Assembly (NCBI RefSeq): GCF_025143365.1
Contig: NZ_JALXPE010000024.1
Coordinates: 1-56,657 of the forward strand
Direction of reading: 5' to 3'
Source: Microbacterium sp. p3-SID336
Lineage (GTDB): Bacteria; Actinomycetota; Actinomycetes; Actinomycetales; Microbacteriaceae
Length of the DNA: 56,657 nucleotides
The position numbers and the translations under genes are program-made. Positions 1 to 9,900 of the stretch are shown here, piece after piece. Position 1 is the stretch's first letter, and every line of letters starts with the position of its first letter. The notes below the pieces were generated by a model. That model was not told where the DNA came from, made no database searches, and saw nothing but the letters and a program-made list of their open reading frames with translations.

Positions 1-16
1 CGTCTCTGCGACCGGC

Positions 17-625
17 CTACTGCTCGTCGTCGAAGCGCACGCCGTAGGTGATGCCGCCCGGGGTCTCCGCGAGGCGGATCATCCCCAGCCGGTCGTAGAA
101 CGCGGCTGCCCCCGCGTTCGCCGGGTCCATGCCGAGGTGCAGGCCGGGCACCCCGCGGCGCCGCAGCTCCGCGAACAGCGTCTCGATGAGACGACGACCC
201 AGCCCCTGGCCCTGCGTCTCGGGCAGCAGGTCGATGTGCAGGTGCGCCGGGTAGGCGGCGGCGTGCGGCTCGACCCCGGGCGCGCGGGTGTAGCCGTAGT
301 CGATCAGCCGCTCCTCGCGACTCGCGGGCGCCGCCGGTCGGGGGTAGCGCTCCTGAAGGGTCGGCCACCACTCGTCGCGGAACCAGGCGTAGAACGCGTC
401 GGTGTCGTCGGTCGCGACGAGGTAGCCGATCGCGTGCCCGTCCTCGCCCTCCACCACCCAGGCGAGGTCGGGGTGCCGTTCCACGTAGGGGACGGCGAAC
501 AGCGCACCCCAGAGGTCGTCGTCCGAGAGGATTCCCGTCGCGTCGTCGCCGGCGTCCGCCGTCTCGAGGCAGATCTCGTACATCGCAGGACGATCGGACG
601 GACGGTACGGACGGATGCGCGACAC
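17..625 (-). CDS. GNAT family N-acetyltransferase
   Basis: This 202-residue protein has the GNAT acetyl-CoA-binding signature: a segment reading DLLPETQGQGLGRRLIETLF around residues 133-152 matches the R/Q-x-x-G-x-G/A loop and following helix. A second GNAT-type region, GAAAFYDRLGM, lies near the C-terminus. Such enzymes transfer an acetyl group from acetyl-CoA to an amine; nothing here identifies the acceptor. The start is a GTG at 625, and I see no better in-frame start nearby. It is the last gene of a minus-strand run and ends close to the window edge. The family call is secure, the substrate unknown. Confidence 0.85.
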   Translation of the reverse strand: MSRIRPYRPSDRPAMYEICLETADAGDDATGILSDDDLWGALFAVPYVERHPDLAWVVEGEDGHAIGYLVATDDTDAFYAWFRDEWWPTLQERYPRPAAPASREERLIDYGYTRAPGVEPHAAAYPAHLHIDLLPETQGQGLGRRLIETLFAELRRRGVPGLHLGMDPANAGAAAFYDRLGMIRLAETPGGITYGVRFDDEQ

Positions 626-644
626 GGGGGCTCCTCGGCTGGGG

Positions 645-1286
645 TCAGGTAGCGCTCAGCCTATCGGCGCCGTCGACGCGTTCCTGGGCTCCGACGACCC
701 ACGGCAGGAGCCAGGCGGCGAGCACGAGCACCACCCCGGCGCCGACGAGCGCGCCGCCGAGCGTGTCGGTGGCCCAGTGCACCGACAGGAACGTGCGGGA
801 CAGCGCCATCGCGACCACCCACAGCGCACCGGCGATGGCCATCCACACCCGCGGGAAGAGCACCCACAGCACCAGGGCGATCGTGGCGGCGTTCGCCGTG
901 TGCCCGGAGGGGAATGAGCCGTAGTCGCTCACCACCAGCATGTCGTCCGGCCGCGCCCGTCCGAAGATGTTCTTCAGCAGCTGGACGGCAGCCGCGCTCG
1001 CGAGGAAGCAGATCGCCGCGAACAGCGCACCCCGCCATCGCCGCACCAGCACGAGGACCAGGATCGTGAGCAACGGCACCCCGAGGATGGCGACCCATCC
1101 GCCGCCGATCCAGTTGAGCGCGAGCGCGAAGTCGAGCATCCACTCGGCCCTGATCCGCGCGATCGTCTCGTTCCACCACTGGTCGAACGCGGGCGCCTTC
1201 GGGAAGACGGACACGACGAGCGCGCCCAGGGCAGTGGCCAGGAGAAGGCAGGCGACGCCCCACCAGAGCAGCATCCGTCGGTTCAT
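645..1286 (-). CDS. PAP2 family phosphatase, membrane-bound
   Basis: This 213-residue integral membrane protein carries all three phosphatidic acid phosphatase type 2 motifs: K-N-I-F-G-R-A-R-P (KX6RP type), PSGHTANA (PSGH), and SRTFLSVHWATDTLG (SRX5HX3D). The catalytic His residues are therefore present. Hydrophobic segments at about residues 8-26, 55-75, 85-105 and after the PSGH motif fit a multi-pass topology with the active site outside the cytoplasm. The ATG at 1286 begins MNRRMLLWWG; the open frame continues upstream but only as non-coding reading. Family members dephosphorylate lipid phosphates or undecaprenyl pyrophosphate; which applies here cannot be told. Confidence 0.9.
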   Translation of the reverse strand: MNRRMLLWWGVACLLLATALGALVVSVFPKAPAFDQWWNETIARIRAEWMLDFALALNWIGGGWVAILGVPLLTILVLVLVRRWRGALFAAICFLASAAAVQLLKNIFGRARPDDMLVVSDYGSFPSGHTANAATIALVLWVLFPRVWMAIAGALWVVAMALSRTFLSVHWATDTLGGALVGAGVVLVLAAWLLPWVVGAQERVDGADRLSAT

Positions 1287-1336
1287 CGTCCCATTCTGAC
1301 CGATGCCGCCTGGATCCTCGGGACGTCGCCCTGAGC

Positions 1337-2758
1337 TCACGGAGCCAGCATGCCCACCGTGCGCGGACGCACGACGAGCCACAGCGCCAGGATGCCGACG
1401 GCCGAGCAGCCGACCATCACCGAGGCCATGCTGGTCGCAGTGATCCCCGCGTCGTGCGAGATCCACCCGACCACCGGGGAGACGAGCCCCGCGACGCCGA
1501 AGTTCGTGGCGCCGATGATCGACGCGGCCGTGCCGGCCGCCTTCCCGTGTCGATCCAGCGCGAGCACCTGCACGTTGGGCATGGTGAACCCGCATGCCGT
1601 CATGAACACGAACAGCGGGATGAGTGTTCCCCAGAGCCCCAGCCCCAGCTGATCGGTCACGACGATGGCGGAGCCGGCGAGCAGCAGCACGGCGGTCGAG
1701 TACGCCATGACCCACTGCGGCCCGAACCGAGCGGCGAGCCGCGACGCGGTCTGCACGCCGACGACGACCCCGAGCGAGTTGACCGCGAACACCAGACCGT
1801 ACTGCTGCGCGTCCAGCCCGTGCGTCACCTGGAACAGGAACGGCGAGGCGGAGAGGTACGAGAAGAGTCCGGAGAAGGTCATGCCGCCGATCACGAGCAC
1901 ACCGAGGAAGACCCGGTCGGTGAGCACCGAGCGATAGCGCTGCAGCATGGTGGCGCCGCCGCGGTCCCTTCGCCGGGCGACCGGCAGCGTCTCGCGGATG
2001 AAGAGCACGGTCGACAGCAGCATCACCACGCCGTATGCGGCGAGGACTCCGAAGATCCCCCGCCACGGCATCAGCGTGAGCAGCCACGAGCCGATGAGCG
2101 GAGCCACCACGGGGGCGACACCCGACACGAGCGCGAGCCGGGAGAGCATGACCACCAGGCGTCGTCCGCCGAACAGGTCCCGCACGATCGCCATGGCGAC
2201 GACGCCGCCCGCGGCCGCCCCGATCCCCATCAGCACCCTGGCCGCACTGAGCAGGCCGAGGTCCGGCGCGAACGCGGCACCCAGGCTCGCCAGGACGTGC
2301 AGAGCGGTGACGGCGATGAGCGGCACGCGTCTGCCCACCTTGTCGCTGAGCGGCCCCACGACGAGCTGTCCCAGCGCGAAGCCGATCATGGTCCCTGTCA
2401 GGGTCAGCTGGATCGCGGCCGCGGTGGTCTGGAAGTCCTCCTCCAGCAGCGGGAACGCCGGGAGGTAGAGGTCGATCGTGAACGGCCCGAGCGCGGTCAG
2501 CGCGCCCAGCAGGATGATGGAGAGCGTGCGGCGGCCGAGGGAGAGGGCGTCGCCGGGGTGCAGCATGACCGGCGCGGTCTCGGGGTTCGAGCCCAGCGTG
2601 CGGATCGCGCCGGTCGCTGTGGAGGTGCGGATGCTGCCGGTCGCGGTGCGCTCGGCGGGCACGGAATCGGGTGCGGGCGGGACGGAATCGGGCGCGGGCG
2701 GAGACGTCGGCGCGGATGCGGGAGTGGGAACGGAGTCGGTGCGCGGCGCGTCGGGCAC
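1337..2758 (-). CDS. Bcr/CflA-type MFS drug exporter
   Basis: This 473-residue protein is a 12-TM major facilitator of the DHA1 drug:proton antiporter group. After the first membrane segment (ALGPFTIDLYLPAFPLLEED) it has the loop motif GPLSDKVGRRVPL, both typical of Bcr/CflA. I chose the GTG at 2758 because a GGAAGGA ribosome-binding site sits 5-7 bases upstream; an ATG at 2815 has none. The first 85 residues are an unusual hydrophilic extension with short repeats (two PAPDSVP units, and TATGSIRTSTATGAIRT). The probable role is efflux of a small toxic compound with proton antiport. The specificity is unknown. Confidence 0.85.
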   Translation of the reverse strand: MPDAPRTDSVPTPASAPTSPPAPDSVPPAPDSVPAERTATGSIRTSTATGAIRTLGSNPETAPVMLHPGDALSLGRRTLSIILLGALTALGPFTIDLYLPAFPLLEEDFQTTAAAIQLTLTGTMIGFALGQLVVGPLSDKVGRRVPLIAVTALHVLASLGAAFAPDLGLLSAARVLMGIGAAAGGVVAMAIVRDLFGGRRLVVMLSRLALVSGVAPVVAPLIGSWLLTLMPWRGIFGVLAAYGVVMLLSTVLFIRETLPVARRRDRGGATMLQRYRSVLTDRVFLGVLVIGGMTFSGLFSYLSASPFLFQVTHGLDAQQYGLVFAVNSLGVVVGVQTASRLAARFGPQWVMAYSTAVLLLAGSAIVVTDQLGLGLWGTLIPLFVFMTACGFTMPNVQVLALDRHGKAAGTAASIIGATNFGVAGLVSPVVGWISHDAGITATSMASVMVGCSAVGILALWLVVRPRTVGMLAP

Positions 2759-2851
2759 GAGGTCCTTCCGGTGTCGAGGGCGATGTCGAATCGATTCGAG
2801 AAACGAACCCCTCATGCTACCGCGCCCATCGGCACCGCACCGGAAGCCGAA

Positions 2852-2878
2852 AGGCGCCCCGCGCAGTGCGGGGCGCCT
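2852..2878 (-). terminator. Intrinsic terminator after metB
   Basis: An 11-bp perfect stem (2852-2862 with 2868-2878) closes a 5-base loop. On the minus strand it is followed by TTTC. It lies 18 bases past the metB stop codon, so it should end the cbs-metB transcript. Confidence 0.75.
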
Positions 2879-2895
2879 CCGATCGGGCAGGACGG

Positions 2896-4050
2896 TCAGC
2901 GGGCGATGCGCGCGAGCCCCTGCTCCAGATCGGCGATCAGGTCCGCCACATCCTCGATGCCGACCGACAGCCGCACCACGTTCTCCGGCACGGCCAGCTC
3001 GGTGCCGCGCACCGAGGCGTGCGTCATCTCCGGCGGATAGCCGATCAGCGATTCCACGCCGCCCAGCGATTCCGCGAGCTGGAACAGCTCCGTGCTCTCG
3101 GCGAACGCACGGGCGGCGTCGGCACCGGCGGCGAGGCCGAGCGACAGCATGCCGCCGAAGCCGATCATCTGCCGCCCGGCGACCGCGTGGCCGGGGTGGG
3201 CGGCCAGACCCGGGTAGTACACCTGCGCGAACTCGGGCCGCGACGCCGCCCATTCCGCGATCGCCTGGGCGTTCTCGGAATGCTGGTGCATGCGCACCGC
3301 GAGCGTCTTGATGCCGCGCGTCGTGAGCCAGGCGTCCAGCGGCGCCGAGACGGCACCGACCGCGAACTGCTGGAACTTCACCTGCTCGACGAACCTGTCG
3401 TCTCCGAACACAACGGCGCCGCCGAGCACGTCGGAGTGCCCGCCCAGGTACTTGGTGGTGGAGTGCACGACCAGGTCGGCGCCGAGGCCCAGCGGCTGCT
3501 GCAGCGCCGGCGACGCGAAGGTGTTGTCGACCACCACGAGCGCGCCCGCCGCGTGCGCGACCTCGGCGATCAGTGCGATGTCCACGATCTTGAGCAGCGG
3601 GTTGCTCGGGGTCTCCAGCCACACGATCCGCGTCTCCGGACGGATGGCCGCGCGCAGCACGTCGATATCCGACAGCTCCACCGTCGTGGTCTCGATGCCC
3701 CACGGCGCCAGCACCCTGGTCAACAGGCGGTACGTGCCGCCGTACACGTCGTTGCCGAGTAGCACGTGATCGCCCGGCTTCAGTATGCCCCGCAGCAGGG
3801 CGTCCTCCGCGGCCAGCCCGGACGCGAACGACAGGGCGTCGACGCCGCCCTCCAGCGCCGCGAGCTGCGTCTCCAGAGAGGAGCGCGTGGGGTTGCCCGC
3901 CCGGTTGTACTCGTAGCCGTCGCGGAAGCCGCCGATGCCGTCCTGCACGTGCGTGGACGACTGGTAGATCGGCGGGATGATGGCGCCCGTGGTCGGGTCG
4001 GGCGCCTGTCCCGCGTGGATGGCTCGGGTGGCGAAGGCATGCTCGGACAT
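2896..4050 (-). CDS. metB: Cystathionine gamma-synthase/lyase family PLP enzyme
   Basis: This 384-residue enzyme belongs to the Cys/Met metabolism PLP family. The PLP lysine is K200 in HSTTKYLGGHSD, and YEYNRAGNPTR (about residues 47-57) is the phosphate-binding region shared by MetB and cystathionine gamma-lyase. It begins at ATG 4050, 54 bases after the cbs stop codon, so the two are probably cotranscribed. MetB makes cystathionine from an activated homoserine ester and cysteine. Next to a cystathionine beta-synthase the same fold could instead act as the lyase that releases cysteine in reverse transsulfuration. Sequence alone does not settle the direction. Confidence 0.88.
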   Translation of the reverse strand: MSEHAFATRAIHAGQAPDPTTGAIIPPIYQSSTHVQDGIGGFRDGYEYNRAGNPTRSSLETQLAALEGGVDALSFASGLAAEDALLRGILKPGDHVLLGNDVYGGTYRLLTRVLAPWGIETTTVELSDIDVLRAAIRPETRIVWLETPSNPLLKIVDIALIAEVAHAAGALVVVDNTFASPALQQPLGLGADLVVHSTTKYLGGHSDVLGGAVVFGDDRFVEQVKFQQFAVGAVSAPLDAWLTTRGIKTLAVRMHQHSENAQAIAEWAASRPEFAQVYYPGLAAHPGHAVAGRQMIGFGGMLSLGLAAGADAARAFAESTELFQLAESLGGVESLIGYPPEMTHASVRGTELAVPENVVRLSVGIEDVADLIADLEQGLARIAR

Positions 4051-4104
4051 GACCTCAGCCTACGACCGGGCCGTCCGCGCGGGTTGCCCCTGTTACGCCG
4101 CGCG

Positions 4105-5481
4105 TCAGCGTGCCAGGTACGCGAGCAGGTCCTGCCGGGTGAGGACCGTGTGCGGCTTGCCGTCCTCCGTCACGAGCAGGGCGTCGGCGTCGGCGAGGGC
4201 AGCGCGCGCCTGTGCCACCGGCGCGTGGATGCCGATCAGCGGGAGCCGCTCCCCCACGTGGGAACCCACCGCGTCCGTCGGCTCGGCGTCTCCGCGGAAG
4301 AGCAGGTCGAGCAGCCCTTTCTCATCGACCGTTCCCACGACCTCGCCCATCATGACGGGCGGCTCGGCGCTCAGCACGACGAGCTGCGACACCTCGTACT
4401 CGGTCATCATCGCGATGGCTTCCAGCACGGTGTCCGTGGGGTGTGCGTGCACGAGCTCCGGGAGCCCTTGGCCCTGCCGCGCGGGGCGCGCCGCGAGCAC
4501 GTCCGCCACGGTCTCCCCCTCCTCCACATCGCTGAAGCCGTAGGAGCGCATCCATCCGTCGTTGAAGATCTTCCCGAGGTAGCCGCGACCCCCGTCCGGC
4601 AGCAGGACGACCATCACCGCCTCGGGGGGAAGCTCGCGCGCCACGCGGAGCGCGCCGACCACGGCCATGCCGCTGGATCCTCCGACGAGGATGCCCTCTT
4701 CGCGGGCGAGCCGCCGTGTCATCTCGAACGCCTCGGCGTCGCTCACGGCCACGATCTCGTGCGGGACGGTGGGGTCGTAGGCACCGGGCCAGATGTCCTC
4801 CCCGACGCCTTCGACCAGGTACGGCCGCCCGGTGCCGCCGCTGTACACGCTGCCCTCGGGGTCGACCCCCACGATCCGCACCCGCCCCTCGGACACCTCG
4901 CGCAGGTAGCGGCCCGTGCCGGTGATGGTGCCGCCGGTGCCGACGCCCGCGACGAAATGCGTCACGGCGCCCTCGGTGTCGCGCCAGATCTCGGGGCCGG
5001 TGGTCTCGTAGTGGCTGCGCGGCCCGTTCGGGTTCTCGTACTGGTTCGGCTTGAAGGCGCCGGGGATCTCCCTGGCGAGCCGATCGCTGACGCTGTAGTA
5101 CGACTCCGGGCTGTCGGCGGCGACCGAGGTGGGGGTCACCACGACCTCGGCCCCATAGGCGCGGAGCACGTCGATCTTGTCCTCTCCCACCTTGTCGGGG
5201 AGCACGAAGACGCAGCGGTATCCGCGCTGCTGTGCGACCAGCGCGAGCCCGACGCCGGTGTTCCCGCTGGTCGGCTCCACGATGGTGCCGCCGGGCGTGA
5301 GGTCACCGGCTTCCTCCGCGGCATCGATGATGCGGGTGGCGATCCGGTCCTTCGACGAGCCGCCGGGGTTCAGGTACTCGAGCTTCACGAGGACGGTGCA
5401 CGCGACACCCTCGGTGACGCGGTGGAGCTTCACGAGGGGCGTGTCGCCGACGAGGTCGACGATGGAGTCCGCGTAGCGCAT
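4105..5481 (-). CDS. cbs: Cystathionine beta-synthase
   Basis: This 458-residue enzyme has a fold-type II PLP domain followed by two C-terminal CBS domains (about residues 335-458). The Schiff-base lysine is K44 in NPGGSSKDR, and TSGNTG is the phosphate-binding loop; GTGGTITGTGRYL is a further PLP contact region. There is no N-terminal heme domain, as usual in bacteria. It condenses serine and homocysteine to cystathionine, the first step of reverse transsulfuration. The length and the start MRYADSIVDLVGDTPLV match actinobacterial orthologues. The frame is open further upstream, but nothing there resembles the family. It is the first gene of the cbs-metB unit. Confidence 0.92.
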   Translation of the reverse strand: MRYADSIVDLVGDTPLVKLHRVTEGVACTVLVKLEYLNPGGSSKDRIATRIIDAAEEAGDLTPGGTIVEPTSGNTGVGLALVAQQRGYRCVFVLPDKVGEDKIDVLRAYGAEVVVTPTSVAADSPESYYSVSDRLAREIPGAFKPNQYENPNGPRSHYETTGPEIWRDTEGAVTHFVAGVGTGGTITGTGRYLREVSEGRVRIVGVDPEGSVYSGGTGRPYLVEGVGEDIWPGAYDPTVPHEIVAVSDAEAFEMTRRLAREEGILVGGSSGMAVVGALRVARELPPEAVMVVLLPDGGRGYLGKIFNDGWMRSYGFSDVEEGETVADVLAARPARQGQGLPELVHAHPTDTVLEAIAMMTEYEVSQLVVLSAEPPVMMGEVVGTVDEKGLLDLLFRGDAEPTDAVGSHVGERLPLIGIHAPVAQARAALADADALLVTEDGKPHTVLTRQDLLAYLAR

Positions 5482-5681
5482 GAGCCCAGGATACGGCGGC
5501 AGACGAGCGCCCCACACCGGTATGACGGAGACGGCTGCGGACGGTATTCCGGCTGATCGCGCGCGAAATGTTAGCGTGCCTGCGGGTGCCGGTCGCCCCC
5601 GGGGCCGCCGCCTGTCGAGTGTTTCGCTCTGCCTCGACCACGGCTCCGGTCGCGGCGGAGCTCCGACCGAAGGAGCAGCAC

Positions 5682-6719
5682 ATGACCGTCCGACCATCCG
5701 TCTTCTGGCTGCGCGCCGCCGCCGTCCTCGCCCTCGGCTCCGCGCTGCCGTTTCTCGGCGCATCGCGAGGATCCGCTCCGGGAGCCGACGACGTCACACC
5801 CCCCGCGAGTACTGCCGCCCCGGAACGCACCGCCCGGCCCGGAGAATCCCCCGGGCACCACGGTCATGCACGGGGAAGCGCGACGAAGAACCCCCTGATC
5901 GTGGCGCATCGGGCGGGCACCGCCGACTATCCGGAGAACACCCTCGAAGGCATCCGTGGGTCTCTGCAGGACGGCGCTGACGCCCTGTGGCTCACCGTGC
6001 AACTGTCCCGCGACGGCATCCCGGTGCTCTACCGCCCGGTCGATCTCGCGGCGAACACGAACGGGGCGGGCATGGTCGCCGAGAAGACCGCCGCGGAGCT
6101 CACGCAGCTCAATGCGGGGTGGAACTTCAGCCCCCGAGGCTCCGCGGACACCCCCTATCGCTCGACCCCCGCTCTGCTGCCCACGCTCGCGCAGGCGCTC
6201 TCCGAGGTCCCGGCCGACGTGCCCCTCTTCCTCGACCTGAAGCAGGCGGATCCGGTGGCGCTCGCCGATGCGGTCGTGACCCTGCTCCGCCGGAGCGGCC
6301 GCGTCGATCACACCGTGATCACCTCGACGGACGCCGCGGCGACGGGACGCGCCAGGGAGGCGGGCGACGTGCAGGTCGCGGAGGACCGGGACGTGACGCG
6401 CGCACGGCTGCTCGACATCGCCCTCGCGCACCGGTGCGATACGCCCCCCGCCGCCGGGACGTGGATGGCGTTCGAGGACCGCCGCACGGTCACGGTGAGC
6501 GAGACCTTCACGCTGGGCACCGCGACGACCGAGGTGGAGGTCACTCCCTGGGATGCCGAGGCGGTGTCGTGCCTCGACCCGAAGGACCGCGTGAACCTCA
6601 TGGCCATCGGCGTCGCGGATGCTGCGCGCTACCGGGAGCTCGCGCGCCTCGGCGTGGACGCCCTCCTGGTGGACTCCCCGCGCGAGGCGGCCACCTGGGC
6701 GACCCGCAGCGCACACTGA
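5682..6719 (+). CDS. Secreted glycerophosphodiester phosphodiesterase family protein, diverged active site
   Basis: The 345-residue product starts at ATG 5682 behind AAGGAG. It has an N-terminal hydrophobic segment (residues 9-26) and a low-complexity Pro/Ser/Thr linker, so it is exported. The GDPD core begins with VAHRAGTADYPENT, which keeps the His-Arg and PENT elements. The usual metal-binding E-x-D stretch reads LWLTVQLSRDG and the following HD reads YRP, so three residues expected in glycerophosphodiesterases are replaced. I recall WLTVQLSKDG-type sequences in other annotated GDPD-family proteins, so this may be a subfamily with another activity. It is divergent from cbs across 200 bases in which I see no certain promoter. 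Confidence 0.8.
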   Translation: MTVRPSVFWLRAAAVLALGSALPFLGASRGSAPGADDVTPPASTAAPERTARPGESPGHHGHARGSATKNPLIVAHRAGTADYPENTLEGIRGSLQDGADALWLTVQLSRDGIPVLYRPVDLAANTNGAGMVAEKTAAELTQLNAGWNFSPRGSADTPYRSTPALLPTLAQALSEVPADVPLFLDLKQADPVALADAVVTLLRRSGRVDHTVITSTDAAATGRAREAGDVQVAEDRDVTRARLLDIALAHRCDTPPAAGTWMAFEDRRTVTVSETFTLGTATTEVEVTPWDAEAVSCLDPKDRVNLMAIGVADAARYRELARLGVDALLVDSPREAATWATRSAH

Positions 6720-6837
6720 CGCGGTGGCCGCCTCGCGGGAAGGCCGGCGCCCGAGCGGGCGCGCCGGAGGGCCGGTCGCAGCGGCGCGGACGGGAACCGC
6801 TCAGCCCGGGGCGCTGCGGAGGTGAACACGGGGCGTG

Positions 6838-6875
6838 CCGGAGGGCCGGTCACCGTGTGGCGGCCGGCCCTCCGG
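6838..6875. terminator. Bidirectional terminator between convergent genes
   Basis: A perfect 12-bp inverted repeat (6838-6849 with 6864-6875) has a 14-base loop. It lies between the converging phosphodiesterase and exoprotein genes. Pyrimidine-rich sequence (TTCCCTTCCC, CCTTTC) follows on the plus strand. Confidence 0.6.
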
Positions 6876-6928
6876 GTGTGTTCCCTTCCCGTGTCCTTTC
6901 GTGTGTTCCCTTACGTCTGCTCCCGGGG

Positions 6929-9900
6929 TTACCGGGGCATGGTGAGGACGAGGTCGAAGCTGAGGTCGGGCGTGGTGCGATAGTTCGCGTGCACGCTCGC
7001 GGCGAGGACGTTGGTGCCCTCCACCAGCAGCTTCGCCGGGACCTGGAACGTCACCTTCGCACCCGCCGCCGTCGTCGACCGCGGGGCCGCCGTGGCGTAG
7101 GTGTTCTGGGTGATCGTGCCGGTGGGCAGATTCGCCCGATCCAGCTCGACCCCGTTCAGGTAGAGCACGACCCCGTCGTCGGCGATCACCGACACCGTCC
7201 CGTCCTTCACCGTCGACGCACTGGTGACCGTGAACGTCTTCCGGAACTGGGCGCTCAGCGGTTTCGTGGCCAGGTTGGTCGGGTCGATGTTCGTCGCCAC
7301 GGTCGTGCCCCGACCCAGCACCGCCGCCCCCGTCGCCCACGACGACGCGTCGAACCCGGTCGTGTTCCAGGTCGTCGGCAGCACGTCCGCCGAGTACCGC
7401 CACGACCACGACGACCCCGCCGGCACCGACACCGGCGGCCCCACCGGAGCTACCGCGGTGGTCGTCGTCGACACCGACACCGGCGTGGAGCTGGTGCCCG
7501 CCGCCGCGACGGCGCTGACCGTGTAGGTGTAGGCGGTCGACGCGGTCAGGCCCGTGTCCGTGAACGAGGTCGTCGGAGCGGTCACCGTCCCCACCTTCAC
7601 CCCGTTCCGGGTGATCACATACGTCGCCGGGGCCGTCCCACTCGACGGCGCCGTCCACCGCAGCGCCACCGAGGTGGCCGACGGTGTGGCCGTCAGTCCG
7701 GTCACCGCGTTCGGCGCGGGCGCCGGAGCGGTGCCGCGTTCGGCGGTGAACGCCAGATCAAAGCTCAGGTCCGTGGTCGTGCGGTAGTTCGCATGGATCG
7801 ACGCGGCCAGCACGTTCGTGCCCTGCACCAGCACCCCGGCAGGGACCGTGAACACGGCCCGGCTGCCCACCGCGGTCGCGTTGGACACCGCCGTCGTCGC
7901 GAGCGTGTTCTGACCGATCGTGCCGGTGGGCATCCGCACCCGACCGAGCTCCACCCCGTTCAGATACACCACCGCCCCATCGTTGGCGACCACCGACACC
8001 TTCCCGTCGACCACCGTCGTCGGATCGTCCACCGTGAACGACTTCCGGAACTGCGCACTCAACGGCTTCGTGGCCAGGTTCGTCGGATCGATGTTCGTCC
8101 CCGCACCCGACACACCCCGCGCGAACAGGCCCTTACCCGTCGCCCACGACGACGCATCGAACCCAGTCGCATTCCAGTTCGTCGGCAGCACGTCGGACGA
8201 GTACCGCCACGACCACGTGTCACCATTCGCGACCATCGTCAACGCGGTCGACGACGCCGGAGCCACCGTGAACGCCGCCGTCGACGCCGAACGGTTGCCC
8301 ACCACATCCCGCGCCCGCACGAAGTAGTCCGTCGCGGTCGACGACACCGGCACCACATACGACGTCGACGTCGTGGTCGCGATCACCCGATTGCCCCGCA
8401 GGACCTCATACGTGACCTTCGCCGCATCCGTCGACGCCCCCCACGACAACGTCGTCGTCACCCCGTCCGCGTTCGGCGTCGACGTGATCGCCCCCGGCGT
8501 CGACGGCGCCACCGCATCACGCGGCGCGAACCGGACGAAACCACCCGACCACTGCTCCGACCCCGTCGACAACTGCGAACGGTTGAAATCGCCACCCACC
8601 CACAGCGTTCCGGTGCTGTCGAAGAATGTGCCCCAGGCGCCATAGCCGGCCCGGGCCTCCACCGCGGGCGACCAGTCCGGGATGTACTTCCCGGTCTTCA
8701 CATCCCACGCACCCATGAGGTTGATCTTGTCCGCCTCTGTCCAGCCGTCCTGCACGGTGCTGAAGCTGTACGAGTCGTGGTAGACGTAGTCGCCGCAGTG
8801 GCAGCCGCCGATCACCACGGAGCCGTTGGTCTCCACCGTCTGGAGGTCTCCGCCCGACCGGGTGATGGAGCCGCTGAGCCGCTCGAACGTGTTGCGGTCG
8901 TACGAGACCATCGAGTGCTCCGAGCCGCCGAGCCAGACGCGGCCGCCGACCTCGACGACGCCGAGCTGCCAGATGTTGCCGGAGTACGTGCCGTCGGCGT
9001 TGATGGTGGCCTTGCTGAACTTCGGCACCCACAGCGGCGACACCAGCGGCGCGCCGGCCGTGGTCTGGATCGCTGCCGCCGACGGCGTCGATGTGGTCGA
9101 CTTCATCTTGAAGTAGCCCGAGAAGTAGGCGCGGTCGCCCTGGGCGTTCGCGTCGACCGCCGCGGCCGTGCCGTTCAGGTTCGCGTTCCAGTTCGTGTCC
9201 GGCTTGCCCGTGGCGAGCACGATGCGCCCGCCGTTCCACGCGGAACCGGTGGTCGGCGTGGCTGAGACGGACGTGAGGTGCGTCATGGCACCGGCCACGT
9301 AGAGGTAGCCGTTCTGCACGTCGAGGTCCTTGATGTACGGCGTGGCGCCGGTCGCCCGATGCTCCGCCTTGACCTGCCAACCCGAGAGCTGCCCGGTCGC
9401 CGGGTCGAGGATCGCGAGACCCGGCTGTGCCGTGCCGTTCACCGTGGAGAACTGTCCGCCGATCGCGAGGCGCCCGTCCGGCAGCGCCTGGATCGACTTC
9501 ACCTGCGCGTCGAGCTTCGGGCGGAACGTGGAGATCCACTCCCCCGTCTTCACGTCGAAGGCGGCGAGGAACGGCTGCTCGACCTGGCCGACGCCGTCTT
9601 TGGTCTGCTGCACGAACTGGAAGTTGCCGCCCACGAAGACCTTGCCGGCGACCTCGCCGAAGTCGGCGACCTCCACGTTGTTCTCGTTCGTCAGCCCGTT
9701 GGCGAGACCCGACACCCCCCACGCCGTCTTGCTGGCGTACGTGTTCGGGATCGCGGGCAGGGTGCTGGCCGGGGTGCCTGTGGTGGGCACCGTGCCGAAG
9801 TCCATATCCGACAGCAGCAGCCGCGGGCGCAAGTACACCTGCGTGAACGGCGTCGCGTAGCCCTGTCCTGTGGGCGCCCACAGATACGACGACGCATCCG

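Noticed and set aside
5987..9265. 1092-codon open frame on the plus strand
   Set aside because: It is antisense to the exoprotein gene and overlaps the phosphodiesterase gene in another frame. Its composition (Arg/His/Gly repeats) is that of a GC-rich shadow frame.
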